This document shows, one piece after another, positions 10,319-21,244 of a stretch of 37,429 nucleotides of DNA (positions are counted from its first letter, which is position 1; each line of letters starts with the position of its first letter). The notes under the pieces are model-generated. The model did not search any database. It saw only the letters and a list, made by a program, of their open reading frames with translations, and had not been told where the DNA came from. Made by a program: the position numbers and the translations under genes. Source of the DNA: Diphasiastrum complanatum (Eukaryota; Streptophyta; Lycopodiopsida; Lycopodiales; Lycopodiaceae); assembly GCA_029204225.1 (NCBI GenBank), contig MU835656.1:1-37429 (forward strand). The letters run 5' to 3'.

Positions 10319-10656
10319 GGTGCTACTTCTTGGAGCAATAAAAAATAGACTAGTGCATTATCCTCTACAAAAGTCAAAAATGTTGCCGCCGCATATGGTG
10401 CAAAGAAATGATCTGGTTATGACGTTTTTTTATCTAATCATGATCTGCACCATACAACCTAAAATGATTTATTGTGATAATCAAAGTATTATCACTTTAT
10501 CTCTTATTCTTAGGTTTCCGATTTCAAGTCCAAGCACATCAAGATAAAGTATTATTATATCAGAGATGAGGTACTTAGTCAAGAAATGACAGTAACATTT
10601 TGCATAGCTCAATTTATGACAGTGGATATTTTTTTACAAAGGTACTATCAGTTGAA
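10319..10656 (+). pseudogene. Copia RNase H fragment with stops and a frameshift
   Basis: Plus-strand translation reads GATSWSNKK, a stop, SALSST, AAAYGAKK, a stop, then IYCDNQSIITLSL. After a frame change it reads FKSKHIKIKYYYIRDEV, TVTFCIAQFMTVDIFLQR. This is the standard copia RNase H order: substrate-handle region, DNQS acidic residue, HIKIKYYYIRD, and the DIF tail. Two stops and one frameshift kill it. A polypurine tract and LTR start follow at 10704-10715. Confidence 0.85.
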
Positions 10657-10703
10657 AATCATATCAAATTTAACAATTTGTTAAATATGAAGATCAAATC
10701 CAC

Positions 10704-10748
10704 ATTAAGAGGAGTATTAGATTTCTACCTTTGATAAAATCAAAGGTA
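10704..10748 (+). promoter_or_regulatory. Polypurine tract, LTR start and a 10-bp hairpin
   Basis: ATTAAGAGGAG (10704-10714) is followed by TATTAGAT, one base off the usual TGTTAGAT LTR start. Within it TACCTTTGAT (10726-10735), AAA, and ATCAAAGGTA (10739-10748) form a perfect inverted repeat with a 3-nt loop at the very start of the presumed LTR. Confidence 0.55.
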
Positions 10749-11138
10749 ATGTGGACCTCCTATGAATACTTATACATACATGTATCCAACAGGGCCAAAT
10801 CAAATTGGATGCCAACACATGTCACACACCAAATCTCAAATTGAAAAATGTCATATGCCTAACTTGACTCGAGCCACATCACAACCTACTTTAGGCCTAA
10901 TCACAACTTGCCATGTGTACTTGCCTATGCCTCTAATTTCCAAAATAGCCAAATCACCTACTTACACTTGGACAGATGTCTGTAAACTATATGTACTCCT
11001 AACTCAACATGACTAAGCTATTTTTGACTTTTTTCCATACCTGGGAACATGCTCCACACGTGTGAGATTTACTCATAAACAAGGAAATACTAAATCGCCA
11101 AGCTAGATTTTGCTAATTTTTCACACTCCTCAGAAACT
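10749..11138. other. Presumed LTR remainder, no gene
   Basis: Probably the body of the LTR that starts near 10715. It includes a CACACGTGTG palindrome with a G-box core at 11055-11064. No coding signature; the plus-strand open frame 10762-11016 has no recognisable family. Confidence 0.3.
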
Positions 11139-12195
11139 AGCTTGGTAAGGTACTAGATCAGTTAAGGAGCTTGTGAAACTTGTTGAGTGGATCCTTTGGT
11201 ATGCATGTGACATGAAGACCAGCCAAGGGATCCTCCATAGTAGCAACCTCACCATATCCATGATAAGACTTTTTTGGTAGAAATCACTTGCCAATTCCAT
11301 TGAAGATCATTCCACCAATTTGCCACTATATCGTTAAAATCATTTTTGTTCTTACTAAATCCAAGAGCATACATTTGATGACCCAACCACTTGCTTTCAA
11401 AATTATTTGGAAACATATCTAGGCCATTAAAGACAATCAATATGTCCATACAAGAGGCATGATACAAGACAAGCATCGCCTCACTCCAACTATGAGATGT
11501 AGAAACCTCATAAAAGCAAGATGGTACACCAAATAATGTGAGAGAAGAAAAAGTGAATATGTTGAAGTTCCCCCTCTTTGCCGTGTATTGTGAGCCAGAA
11601 AGAATCGGCCTTGCCTCTTGAAGATCTCCATAAAACTATTTGCTGAGAAGCCTCCTCCTCAAGCCTTGGCAAATCTCCATCATACACTTGGATTTTCGGT
11701 AGATTTGAGAATCCTACCATCATCCTCTTGATTGAGACTAGATCCTGCTTATTCCTTACTTGCAAAGGAATATTGACAAAGCATATGGATCTAAGGATCT
11801 CCAAAGTATCAACTATTGCAATCTTCATATCAAGCACATTGATAAAAGATACCTCCAATTGAAGTCTTCAAATAAGAAGTCACATGAAATGGCACCAGAC
11901 ACCATTTTGCTTCTACATGATGAAGTGAGATCATCCAAATGAACAAGATAAGAGAATTAATGAGAAGTAGACCTCCTTGGCAATAACTCTTCATGTGCTT
12001 TTTCCAAAGCACCATCTTCATGAGCCTTACCATCTTGAAACATAAGTTGAGGTAGATCACTTGCCTTCTCCTCCTTGAGATGATCCAAGCTACTCTTGGC
12101 CACACTTCCACAAGGATTAGCATCAATCTTGAAAAGATTACCACATCTAGTCGCAATTGCTACCACATCACATTCTTCATCTTGAAACAATTAGA
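11139..12195 (-). pseudogene. Unidentified coding-like tract downstream of gag copy C
   Basis: About 1 kb of minus strand in which long protein-like runs alternate between frames. They include CDVVAIATRCGNLFKIDAN, DMKIAIVDTLEILRSICF, LEEEASQQIVLWRSSRGKA, WLGHQMYALGFSKNKNDFN, WNDLQWNWQV, and finally DPLAGLHVTCIPKDPLNKF before a stop near 11158. The composition is soluble and globular-looking, with several Trp, unlike the gag and pol frames nearby. It begins right after the last Cys of the gag C zinc knuckle (ASNCFK), where a protease should be. No family recognised: it could be a captured host gene or a lineage-specific retroelement domain. Confidence 0.4.
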
Positions 12196-12636
12196 AGCAC
12201 TTATTGTTGGATTTGCAGGCTTGTTGATGTTTGTGATGAATCCTCATCACTCTCCTCATTTGACTTGTCCTTCTTGAGATGTTGATGTTGCTCTTTGCCC
12301 CTTCCTCTTGGCTTGTCCTTTGTGAAGTATGCTCTCACCTCTCCATCATAGATGGATTTCAACGTGTCCCAAGTCTCCTTGGATGTGGCACATGAGCCAA
12401 TCTCCCTCAACACTTCATTGGAAAAATTCATCATTATAATATGTAGGGCCATCCTAGCCCTCTTTTTGTACTTTTGGACCTCTTGGAGAAATTGAGGATC
12501 CTCCTCAAGTCCTAGCACAATATCCATCACATCTTGGAGCACCAAAATGGACTCCACTCAGTTTCTTCCAAATGGCATAATTGGAGGTGTTCAATCTCTC
12601 ACTTGATTCCAATAGGAAGAAACCTATGGAAGCCAT
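12196..12636 (-). pseudogene. Copia gag copy C, internally deleted
   Basis: It starts at ATG 12636-12634 with MASIGFFLLESSERLNTSN; a frameshift follows near 12570. The main frame 12201-12557 carries LQDVMDIVLGLEEDPQFLQ, NEVLREIGS and TWDTLKSIYDG. It then jumps to EVRAYFTKDKPRGRGKEQ, which in copies A and E lies about 100 residues further on. The deletion junction falls at an Asp-Gly dipeptide that occurs at both ends. The first half of the zinc knuckle is also lost. Same family and same strand as copies A, B, D and E. Confidence 0.85.
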
Positions 12637-13129
12637 AAAAAATGAAAAAGATGTCTTGTAATGGATCAAAAGGTGTTGCTTTTCTCTCAATAATGGATCC
12701 TTAAAAGGTGTACTACCAAATCCAATATGAGATCTTGCAACCTGGTGTGAGACCTATCTCACTAGCTCTACCTCTCTTTCTCAAACCAAGATGGAGCAAG
12801 GAAAAAATTTGGGTCAAATTGACTCAATAAAAGCAATACAAAATAGCAAGTACAACCAAAAAGATGACGTAATTGGGATGCTCAAATAATGTGTCTCATG
12901 GACGGAACAACCACTAATCTATGCTCGGATGATCTATTTATAGACCATCCGTATATTAATTACATTCAATGCTTGTCACCTAATTAGAAAAGCCATTGTA
13001 CTTGGAAGTATATGGCTGTTGTGACAACTGTACACAATATATACGGTCAATAATTTAGCATAGTTGACACGGACGAGGATGTCGCTGGGATGTTCCTCGT
13101 TTATTTTAGATGACCTTCGAGATTTTCTC
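12637..13129 (-). other. Leader of gag copy C and adjoining non-coding DNA
   Basis: 12640-12830 matches the copy E leader (GGATCCTTAAAAGGTGTACT, GATCTTGCAAC, TTGGGTCAAA). Beyond about 12830 the match ends; 12945-12960 has a TATTTATAGACC TATA-like string. No PBS is seen. Confidence 0.5.
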
Positions 13130-13440
13130 TCTCTTCACATTTTTTGCAAGAAGTCGAAAATGCCGTAAAAAGGCAGTGGTCTGTAAAACAGCTTAACGCA
13201 TGAAGTAGATGACCTTCGGAAATTTTCTCTCTCTTCGCATTTTTTGCAAAGAGCTGAAGGTGTGTTAAAAACAGTTAAGCTTTTGAACTATGAAGGTGTC
13301 GCATTTCGGAAAAATGCGAAAAAGCCGAAGCTGTTGAAAACATAGTTCATTTTCACAGACTGTTGCAACACTTAGAGTATTTTTGCAAACTGTCACGAAA
13401 GTAATGTATTTTTGTAGACTTGTTCTAAATGCAAGTTTGT
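13130..13440. repeat. A+T-rich block with GCATTTT / AAAATGCG motifs
   Basis: Contains two near-copies of CTCTCTTCRCATTTTTTGCA (about 13130 and 13212) and the inverted pair GCATTTCGGAAAAATGCG near 13300. Same vocabulary as 3900-4100 and 17090-17235. Lies just to the right end-side of the unknown reading frame 13730-16930; the related block 17090-17235 lies on its other side. Confidence 0.4.
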
Positions 13441-13729
13441 GGAAGTCCTTGAAGATGGCCGTGTCTTCAATGACTTCAAGTCATTAAACTTAACACCTGA
13501 ACTTTGAAATTATGATAGGATTGGTTACCCTTTGCTGGAGATCAGCCGGAAGCCCGTTGTAGACGTTCTTCAAATAAATTGGTTGTCTAAGTTTGCGATT
13601 CCTACAGGTATCAGATGAGCAGACGTAGAACCAAAGTTGGTTTCACCTGACCCTAGATCAATGATCAATAAACATGCAAGAAGAATCATGAAATAGAAAT
13701 TAGTCATTCACCAACAGAGGCAACTATGG

Positions 13730-16700
13730 GCTTAATTTCCAACACCATGGTCTCTTTCACACACTTGTCAGCATTAGACTTATGCTTGTGGCCAAAGTCT
13801 AGTAGCTGCAGTCTTAGCTCATCATATGATGAGCTTTCTGAAATTCATGAGATCACTGTCCAATTGATAGCTTCGTCTCTTGGTCGCTTCGTTGGCCATG
13901 GATCGACAATATTCTGCGGTCTCTTTCACACACTTGTCGTCACTAGACTTATGCTTGTGGCCGAAGTCTAGTAGCTATAGTCTCAACTTAGCTTTCTGAA
14001 ATTCTTGGGATCACTGCCCAATTGATAGCTTTGTCTCTTGGTCGCTTCATTGGCCATGGATCTCTTCTTTTGACGGGCATGTAGAAGGGGTAGACTCTTT
14101 TCTAGGATGGTGCCTGTAGGTATTCTTACAGCCTCCTATTGTCCCTTAGGACTTGGTTCCTCCATTCTGGTTGTGGCTGTAGGGCTGCAATAACTTCTGA
14201 CCTTGAAGGATATTGACCTTGATCCAAGTCTTCTTTCCCACCTCTCATGGATCGAGGCATGAATTTCTCAGATTTTTGGGTATTAGCCATCTGATCCATT
14301 GGGTTGCCTCAAGCTTTCAAGGAGGCCTTTCCAGATACTTGTCAAATGCCTTGGCACTTTTGTTTTCTCTTCCAGCTCTTGCACTAGTTGAGGGCTCAAC
14401 TTCACTAGTGTTGAAGCCTGCAGGTGGCGGCGAGAAGATTTGAAGGGTTGGTTGTACAACTTGGGGGTTGTCAAATTCTTCCGTATCAACTATGGTTTCA
14501 GCTACATCAGGTGGGTTGTGATCGGGTGAGGAAGGCATGAACTTTATAGGATGTCCAGGGATAGGATTCTCAACAAGATTAAAAGGAGAGCTAAGTTGCT
14601 TCACAAACTCGTCCCGATGGGCTTTGTATGTCTCAGGAGCTCCTTGGTATGGTCTCAAGGGTTGACTCGGGCATGTGGGTACAAAGGTTTGAGAAAACTC
14701 CAACACTGAAAAGTTGGCAATTTTGTAGTTAGGTGCGCTGAGAGACTCCCAAAAACAGCTTCAGTCCCTTTCCCATTCAATCCCATAATACCATCCAACT
14801 GGTATGCTGAACCGTCTTGTCCTGCAATATCGTCATCTCCATCCTTATCCCTTCGCCTTTGTTTGGAATTTCCTACCTGAGCCTTGCATGAAGTGTTCCA
14901 TAGCTCATTCACTTTATCCAAGATCTTTTGTAGGTCCTTCGTCATTTTTTCCAACTGCTTCTGGGACTCTTGAATGACTTTTTTTTTGTTTTTCGGTGAC
15001 TCGCTTGAAATTTGTCTTGTCAGCCTCCCTCTTTTGAATAAGTCTAACATACTTTTCCATCTTGATTGCTGGCGCTTGAGGGGGTTGTACTTGAATGTCT
15101 TCCAGCTTCCCTGGAGGGATATCAATCATCATTGCTCCAGATGACCCATCACGAACTTGGTCGATCTAGCTCATATGTTGCTTAAGTTGATCTTGACTTC
15201 ATTTAGCTCTTGACCTTGATTTTTGCCCATGAAGGCTCGCAACTCTTTAACTGATGTTTTCTCCTCCTCAGCCTCGTTCTCTTTCCTCTAGATTTTCCTT
15301 TTCTGCTCTTCTATGATTTGCTCTTGTTGTTTGACTTTATTTTTCAACTCTTTGTGCTGACTCACCAGCCAATGCAGGTGATTCTGACCTTGGATAGGCT
15401 CTACTAAGATCTCTTAGCTGCCTCTGAGAGTTCCTCGGGATTGGCAAGGACATGATATTTGTAGGAGGTGTGGTGGGGTAGCATTAATCCAAAGAAAGGT
15501 GCTTGGGAGGTTGGGGGTGGTAATGGCAATAATGGAGGAATGGAAATGGTGGTGGTGGATGCGAGGGTGATGGATGGAGTGGCAATTTGAGTGGAGGTGG
15601 TAATGGTGTCTGGCAAGACTTGACTTCCCCCAAGCTGCTCTTCCTTCCTTTCGTCGATGTCGACATCCTTTGCTAACAGGTCTTCAACGTCAAAATAGGC
15701 TGACGTGTCTGTAATGATGTGGACTTGCTTTGTTTGCTCTTGTGGTTCTTTGGTTGTTGTCAACTCTTTGGGCTTGTCGCTCCCATCTCTCTCCCCCCCC
15801 CCAAAAAAAAAAAAAAATATTGATGGTGGAGATTTTGGTAGTAGCTGCACCATGGCTTCTATTGACGTTGTGCATTTGGCTTGCTGATCTGCAATGGTTG
15901 CTAACTGGTCTTCTTGTACTGCTTGTGGCTATGGTGAACGCGAAGGTGTAGGCGTAGTATCTAGCTATGATGGAGTTGGAATTGAATTCAATTGAATATT
16001 TTGGAAATTAATAGCTGTGTCGTCAGGTGTTGTGGTAACTGCAGCATTTACAGCATGAGTCGGTGATGATTGTTGTTGTGATGTCGTATGTGATGAGGAG
16101 CTCATTTCTTGGGAATGTTCCAATGCAGATGTTATCTGTGGAAACTATGTGATTTCTTTCTTTGATCTGAGCTTGCCTAGGAGCTTCTCGCCTTTAGACT
16201 TCATATCTTCTGACTCTGTTTCATCTGATGAAGCACGTCATTTCGTTTGCATCTTGATCTTTAGCCTGGATTGTCTTGTGGGTGGTGGTTGGTGGACCAA
16301 TGTTGTGGTGTCTTCTTGTTGAGCAGAAGACCCTTCAGTAGAAAGATCCTTTGTCTCTAATGCAGAGGATGTGGATGTGTTTCTCAGTGTAAGCTTCGCT
16401 AGGCCAGTTTTTGGTTGCTTTGTAGCTGGACCTTGGTGAGAAGAGGAACTCTTCCTCTTTTGAGAAGCTACTTGTGTTGTGTCTTGTGAAGTAGGCCTTG
16501 AAGTAGACTTGTTCTTCGTGGCTGGTTCTGATGGAGTCTCCCAGGCTCTATTTGCTAGCATCAACTGACCTCAACTATAGGTCGGTGGCTCAATTGCTGC
16601 AAGGTGATGTCATAGCCCAATAAGGTGGAGGTTTGCTTGTTCCTGATACAGTCAAGGAAGCAATTTGAAACAAATTGGGCCCAATCATAAAGGCTCTGAT

Positions 16701-16930
16701 GTGTGCAGTCAGGAGTCAACCATCATGTGGAAAAGCGTCATGGGGATGCGCATGAACCTGGACCTATAGCGTTGTGTATACTTTGTCAAATATGTGCATG
16801 CAGCTGCTAAGGGCTTATCATTGATGGCCTCGATACAGTAACCATCTTTGTTTTACCATTTATCCATTGAGGGATTTATGTATTTGAAATACGTTGTGGA
16901 TTCAATCTTTTGAAGTGTCTAGTGGTCGTG
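13730..16930 (-). pseudogene. Long decayed reading frame of unknown family
   Basis: Minus-strand frames follow one another, broken by stops and frameshifts. An N-terminal helical part (about 16930-16570) reads KPLAAACTYLTKY, RSRFMRIPMTLFHMMVD and LLGYDITLQQLSHRPIVEV. A long Ser/Thr/Pro/Gln-rich disordered part follows (16564-15404). Then comes a Lys/Glu-rich predicted coiled coil (about 15130-14880, including QLEKMTKDLQKILDKVNEL), a Pro-rich part (14706-14317), and a C-terminal segment present twice (14063-13749) with FGHKHKS and DKCVKET. Total over 900 codons. No RT, integrase, protease or knuckle motif. It resembles the extra ORFs or plant-mobile-domain-type proteins of plant transposable elements in style only. 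Confidence 0.45.
13749..14063 (-). repeat. Tandem duplication of about 160 bp inside the unknown frame
   Basis: GGTCTCTTTCACACACTTG starts at 13749 and again at 13918 (169 bp apart). Both copies run to GGCCATGGATC (13894 and 14052), the second copy being about 11 bp shorter. On the minus strand each codes for the FGHKHKS...CVKET segment. Confidence 0.85.
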
Positions 16931-17089
16931 TTTGGTCCTCTAGGGAAACCAAATGTGTGGAGGTCAGCTCCAGAGATAGGGATTGTAAACACATGAGTTT
17001 TGTTAGGAGGTGACAAATGAAGCTAACCTATATCTTTTTTTGGATTTTGGGTTTTGGCTTTAGCTGCGGCCAGTAGGACTGTAGGTGTA

Positions 17090-17235
17090 AAAACGTATGT
17101 TTTTTGGTCAATTGTCGCATTTTTCGGGTGGTGTGAAAAAAGCGAAATATGCAACACTAAGCAAAATTATGCATATTAACACATTCTACTACTGCGGGAC
17201 AACATGCAAAAATGCGAAAAACCTGACAATCAGTG
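17090..17235. repeat. A+T-rich block with GCATTTTT / AAAAATGCG motifs
   Basis: GTCGCATTTTTCGGG near 17114 and CAAAAATGCGAAAAACC near 17206 are roughly inverted relative to each other. Third block of the type seen at 3900-4100 and 13130-13440. Confidence 0.4.
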
Positions 17236-17280
17236 TCGCCTTTATTTTTCATGCCCATAAATCTACAGCTAACTTCTAGT

Positions 17281-17688
17281 TGTGAAAGCAATATGATGCA
17301 TTGATCAGAACTATAGTAGACACGTAAACAATACTATCATTCATGCATACACAATAGAAGAAACTAATAGAAATGATCTATTGCTCATAGATTTTTCCTT
17401 TTGGAGGAGAGTTTACAGTCTGCCGCATATCAACATGCGAGTCCTGTTGCTATTCTATTCTACGCTATTCGTTTTTCCTAACTTACATTCTCTGCTTGTT
17501 GGTAAAATTATATTCTATCATACATTTTCTTCTCAGTTGGTCTTGTAACTAAAAGGTTGCGCTTAAGCACCGATTGGTTGCAACTATCCGTTTCCATTTG
17601 AACGGATTGTACTTGCGACTGCCTTTGAGAGATCTGATTTGTCTTGTGTGGAAGTATCCCAGGATGAAGTAAAGTTCATTTTCCAACA
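17281..17688 (-). repeat. Copia 3' LTR, about 408 bp
   Basis: On the minus strand it starts TGTTGGAAAATG at 17688, directly after a purine-rich AGTGGAG, and can be followed to TTTCACA at 17281, giving TG...CA ends. It lies 17 bases after the stop of a minus-strand RNase H tail, where a copia 3' LTR belongs. No second copy was found up to 26000, so the left boundary is tentative. Confidence 0.55.
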
Positions 17689-17705
17689 CTCCACTAAAAA
17701 TTCCT

Positions 17706-17813
17706 TCAGCCGATTCCCATGTTCTTCCTTTGTTTTTCGAACAGTTTTTTTGCAAGGGGCTTGGTCAGAACATTTGTTGTCATTTTTGCGGTCTTCACAT
17801 GCTCAATCTGAAT
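17706..17813 (-). pseudogene. Copia RNase H C-terminal tail
   Basis: Minus-strand frame reads IQIEHVKTAKMTTNVLTKP, then LAKKLFEKQRKNMGIG and a stop (17708-17706). This is the final part of copia RNase H, whose normal upstream neighbour (HHIRDYVQK) is found on the opposite strand ending at 19047. Followed by a polypurine tract and LTR start. Part of the element described at 17281-20392. Confidence 0.8.
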
Positions 17814-19047
17814 TTATGGAGTAGTCTATCAAGAAACATTTTCTTCTATGTTAAAATAGTCTACTATTCGTCTCCTATTTGCTTTAGAATTTCTTAATAG
17901 TCCATCACATTGATATCAAGACCACATTCCTACATGGTGTTCTTGATGAAGAAATGTATATGAGATAGCCAAAAGGCTTCCCCGATTCAAAATTCCCTTA
18001 TCTATGCTACAAGCTGAAGAAGTGTATTTATGGGTTGAAACAAGCCGCAAGAGCATGGCACAAAAGAATGTCTTGAGTTTTTAGTCTCTATTGGTTTTAG
18101 AAGATTAATTTTAGATGTTGATGTATTTATCAAGACTGAGGGTAATATTAACTGGTGATAGAGGCCTCTCCTTGAAATGTTCATAGCTCTCTTATCTTAG
18201 TTGTTTTTGTTGATGACACTCTAATGTTTGGTTATAAGTTAGAGATGATACAAAAAACCAAGCAGCAGATAAGCCAAGAGTTTGAAATTACTGACCTTGG
18301 AGAAGCAAGGAAATTCCTAAGAATAGAAATTGCTAGAAATGAAGTGACTAGCAATATAAAACTTTCTCAGCATGCCTATAAAATTCTGGCAAACTATGCA
18401 ATGCTAGAATGTAAAGGGAAAGAGACTCCTATCGCACTAGGAGTAAAACTATCAAAAGAAGATTGTCCAAGGATTGAGCAAAAGAGTTTGAAATGAGTAA
18501 TACACCTTTTCAAAATCTGATCAGAGCTCTAATGTATCTGACTGTATGTACTAGGCTAGACTTGGCCTTTCCTGTTTATGCTTTAGCATAGTTTTTTAAC
18601 AATCCAAGAAGGCACCATTGGGAGTTGGCAAAGAGAATCTTATGATATCTCAAACATACCACGGACTGACATTGTGTATTCAAAGCCAGATGAATCCATT
18701 TTGAAGATATACAACGATGCTACATGGGCAAGTTTGAAGGATGACATCAAATCTGTCACTGGTGGATGCTTCATGATATGTGGAGGGCCAGTATGTTGGG
18801 TTTGCAAAAAGCAAACTCTTGTCACCACAATCCTCATGCGAAGCTGAATATGTAACAGCTTCAAAGAATGCAAACGAGATCGTGTGGCTGAGGCAACTGT
18901 TGAATGAGCTAGGAGAGTAGCAAGCAGAATCTACTGTCATGTATATGGATAATATTAGTGCAATCTCCATGACTCAAGACCATGTCTTCCATTCTAGGAC
19001 AAAGCACATTCCACTCAAGTACCATCATATCAGAGATTATGTGCAAA
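17814..19047 (+). pseudogene. Copia RT-RNase H block (inverted relative to its element)
   Basis: Plus-strand translation: YGVVYQETF, STIRLLFALEF, HIDIKTTFLHG, KCIYGLKQAARAWHKR, VVFVDDTLMFGY (RT catalytic box, both aspartates kept), FEITDLGEARKFL, then NLIRALMYL, YNDATWASL, CEAEYVTASKNANEIVWL in a shifted frame, MDNISAISMTQDHVFHSR and HHIRDYVQK. Several stops and frameshifts. It starts and ends exactly where the flanking minus-strand integrase and RNase H tail break off. Confidence 0.85.
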
Positions 19048-19049
19048 AA

Positions 19050-20392
19050 TAGAAAATCTGGTGGTTGCTCCAGTGTCCATGTTTCATTCTTGTGCATTGA
19101 GTCAATTTCCTCCTGCATTCCCTTCTCCCATTCTTTTGATTCTTGACTTGCAATTGCTTCTTAGTAAGTTTCGGATTCTGTTGTCATCAGACATCGATTT
19201 TTATTGCAACTGCTTGTTGTAGCTTTATCAATAGCTTTCTGTCGGATTTTGGTAGAACATCTTGGCTCAGCAAGATTTTTCCACTGTTTATCTTGTACTA
19301 GTTGTTGTGGGGTCTGCAGCACTTGTCGCTCAATTGCTTGTTGATCTTCTTAATCATTCGACTTTATAGAAGTCTGATCTCCCTCTTTAGCCCAATCAGA
19401 GATGTAAGGAGTCAGATCAAAGAATTGATAACCAGTCTGGTCTGCATCTTCCTGTAACGTTTGTTCATCAAATTTGACATCTCTGCTTACTCGCACCTTA
19501 TTGGTTTCGGGATCATATAGTCTATAGCCAGTGAATTGATTGCATATCCCACAAATATCATGGGTCTTGATTTTTCATCAAGCTTGGATCACTTCTCTTG
19601 AGGCATGTGCATGTATGCCCTGCAACCAAACACTATGACATGCAACAGATAGGGATTTTTGCCAGTCCATGGCTCATAAGGTGTGGCATCGCTTACAACA
19701 GCTATCATGTTCCTAATTTGTAGATACACGGCTGTTAGTATAGCTTCTGCCTAAAATTATTTTGATAAATTCGCCTGCGCCATCATGCACCTTGCTGCCT
19801 CCATCAGGGTCTAGTTCTTTCTCTCTGCTATCTCGTCGTGCTGTGGTGTGTAAGACACAATATATTGTCTTTCAATTCCTTCATGTTAGCAATAGTTCTT
19901 GAATTCTATACAGGTGTATTCTCCACCATTATCAGAACTCAAAACTTTGATTTTTCTTCTTGTTTGTGTTTCAGCTAAATTTTTAAACTGTTTAAAAACT
20001 ATAAACACTTCATACTTTTTCTTCAAGAAATAGACAAAGGTCATGTGCATGTAATCATCAATGAATGTAGCGAAGTAATGTGATGATGATATAGACAGAA
20101 CCTTCATAGGTCCACATAGATCTCTATGTATCAGGCCAAGAACCTCCTTCGCTTGTACTCCTTTGAATCTGAATGGTTCACAGTGCTGCTTGCCCTTCAA
20201 ACATGATTCACATAGATTGATCTTTCTATCAGTCACATTTATGCCTTCTGCCATTTTACTTCTTGACATTCTATAGAGTGTGCTCATGTTGCAATGGCAC
20301 ATCCTCTTATGCCATAGTTCGTTCTTGCTTTCTTCATTTGAGGTGACAAGAACTTGATCTACAGGATCTAGTGTGAAAGATTTGGGATCCAT
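19050..20392 (-). pseudogene. Copia integrase and start of RT
   Basis: The open frame 20392-19886 begins with the pre-integrase zinc region (LWHKRMCHCN ... LCESCLKGKQ) and continues into the integrase core. First catalytic Asp is in HRDLCGPM (20122-20120), second in SSDNGGEY (19932-19930), and the Glu in AERKN (19825-19823), so the DDE triad is present. Downstream are the ATPYEPWTGKNP and VFGCRAYMHMP regions and, after several stops, the RT start EEIDSMHKNETWTLEQPP at about 19052. In the intact element integrase inserts the cDNA into the genome. Here stops after the core and the inverted RT block make it non-functional. Confidence 0.9.
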
Positions 20393-21126
20393 TCAGATCC
20401 AAACCTACTAAGATCTTTGGTTACAAAAACAAGCAACTCCACCAATCTTGCCAATGTAGAAAAAATCAGCATCTACACACAAAATGAGATGCAAACTCTA
20501 ATAGAACTTGATCAAACATGAATAAAAAAACAAAGTACTGTTGCGGTTTGTACAATTATAACAAGCTATTGTATTTCACACGTGCGGATCTATAAATAAC
20601 AATTATTGACCATTCTACACATAGAATTGCAAGATATTACAAGTACAGTGCACCAACGGATAGCAGAACCCAAGAGAACCATGTATAAGCATGAATAAGA
20701 TAAGAGAGAGAGAGAGAAAAAAAAAAAAAACTTTTTCTTCCCACGAGTTACATCCTTTTATAGCAGGTCCTAAACCTAAGTTGCCACTTGGTTTCTCTCT
20801 GAAATGTAAACCCTACTATTTTTGGGACTAGATTCAGAGTACCCTACATTCAAATTTGAATCTACTCAAACTCGACTTCTACATTTCCCACACAAAAGTA
20901 TTTATTCAAATGCATTTAGACTAATATAACTTTGAAAAGTCAAACTCTAAGTCTAATATGAAATTTTTATCAACTATGACCAATATTGACTAAACTAGTT
21001 GAAATCTCTCAAACTCCCTCTTCAACTAGTTTTAGCTTAACCATAGAACTTTGACCCAACTCTAGAACAATCTCCATCCTAAGTATAGACCTCCTTTCTA
21101 ATGTTCTAAAGAAGCTTTCACAATTG
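20393..21126. other. No gene recognised; presumed eroded internal sequence
   Basis: Upstream (minus sense) of the integrase, where protease and gag would be expected, but no DSGA or CCHC motif is legible. Contains a short AG run and an A run at 20703-20730. A CTATACCATGTGATG string at 21407-21421 resembles a PBS-LTR junction with a 3-base gap but is too weak to call. Confidence 0.3.
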
Positions 21127-21244
21127 ACTAACTCGACAAGTGCTTATTGAAACTGACTCGACAAAGTGAGCATTCAACCTGACTCAGTGAAGTGAGTATT
21201 CAACCTTATTCGGGAAGTGAGTATTCAACCTGACTCGGTTTGAG
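21127..21244 (+). repeat. 26-bp tandem repeat, 4-5 units
   Basis: Units start at 21127, 21153, 21179, 21205 and 21230, with consensus CTGACTCGNNAAGTGAGTAT plus TCAAC. Steps are 26, 26, 26 and 25 bp. Non-coding; just left of it is the eroded copia remnant. Confidence 0.85.

Larger units (their letters stand above)
17281..20392 (-). mobile_element. Copia element with RT-RNase H block inverted in place
   Basis: Minus-strand order: integrase (20392 to about 19420), linker and RT N-terminus (to 19050), then a plus-strand block with RT-RNase H (17814-19047), then minus-strand RNase H tail (17813-17706), PPT and LTR (17688-17281). The block ends in RDYVQK and the tail starts IQIEHVKT, which are consecutive in copia RNase H. 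The other junction joins LEQPPD of the RT start to YGVVYQETF, with roughly 40 codons missing. The simplest reading is a 1.23-kb inversion with a small deletion. Gag and the 5' LTR are not recognised. Confidence 0.75.

Noticed and set aside
15690-15951. Overlapping plus-strand and minus-strand frames around the C/A homopolymers
   Set aside because: The poly-C/poly-A junction keeps several frames open by composition; only the minus frame continues the long unknown protein.
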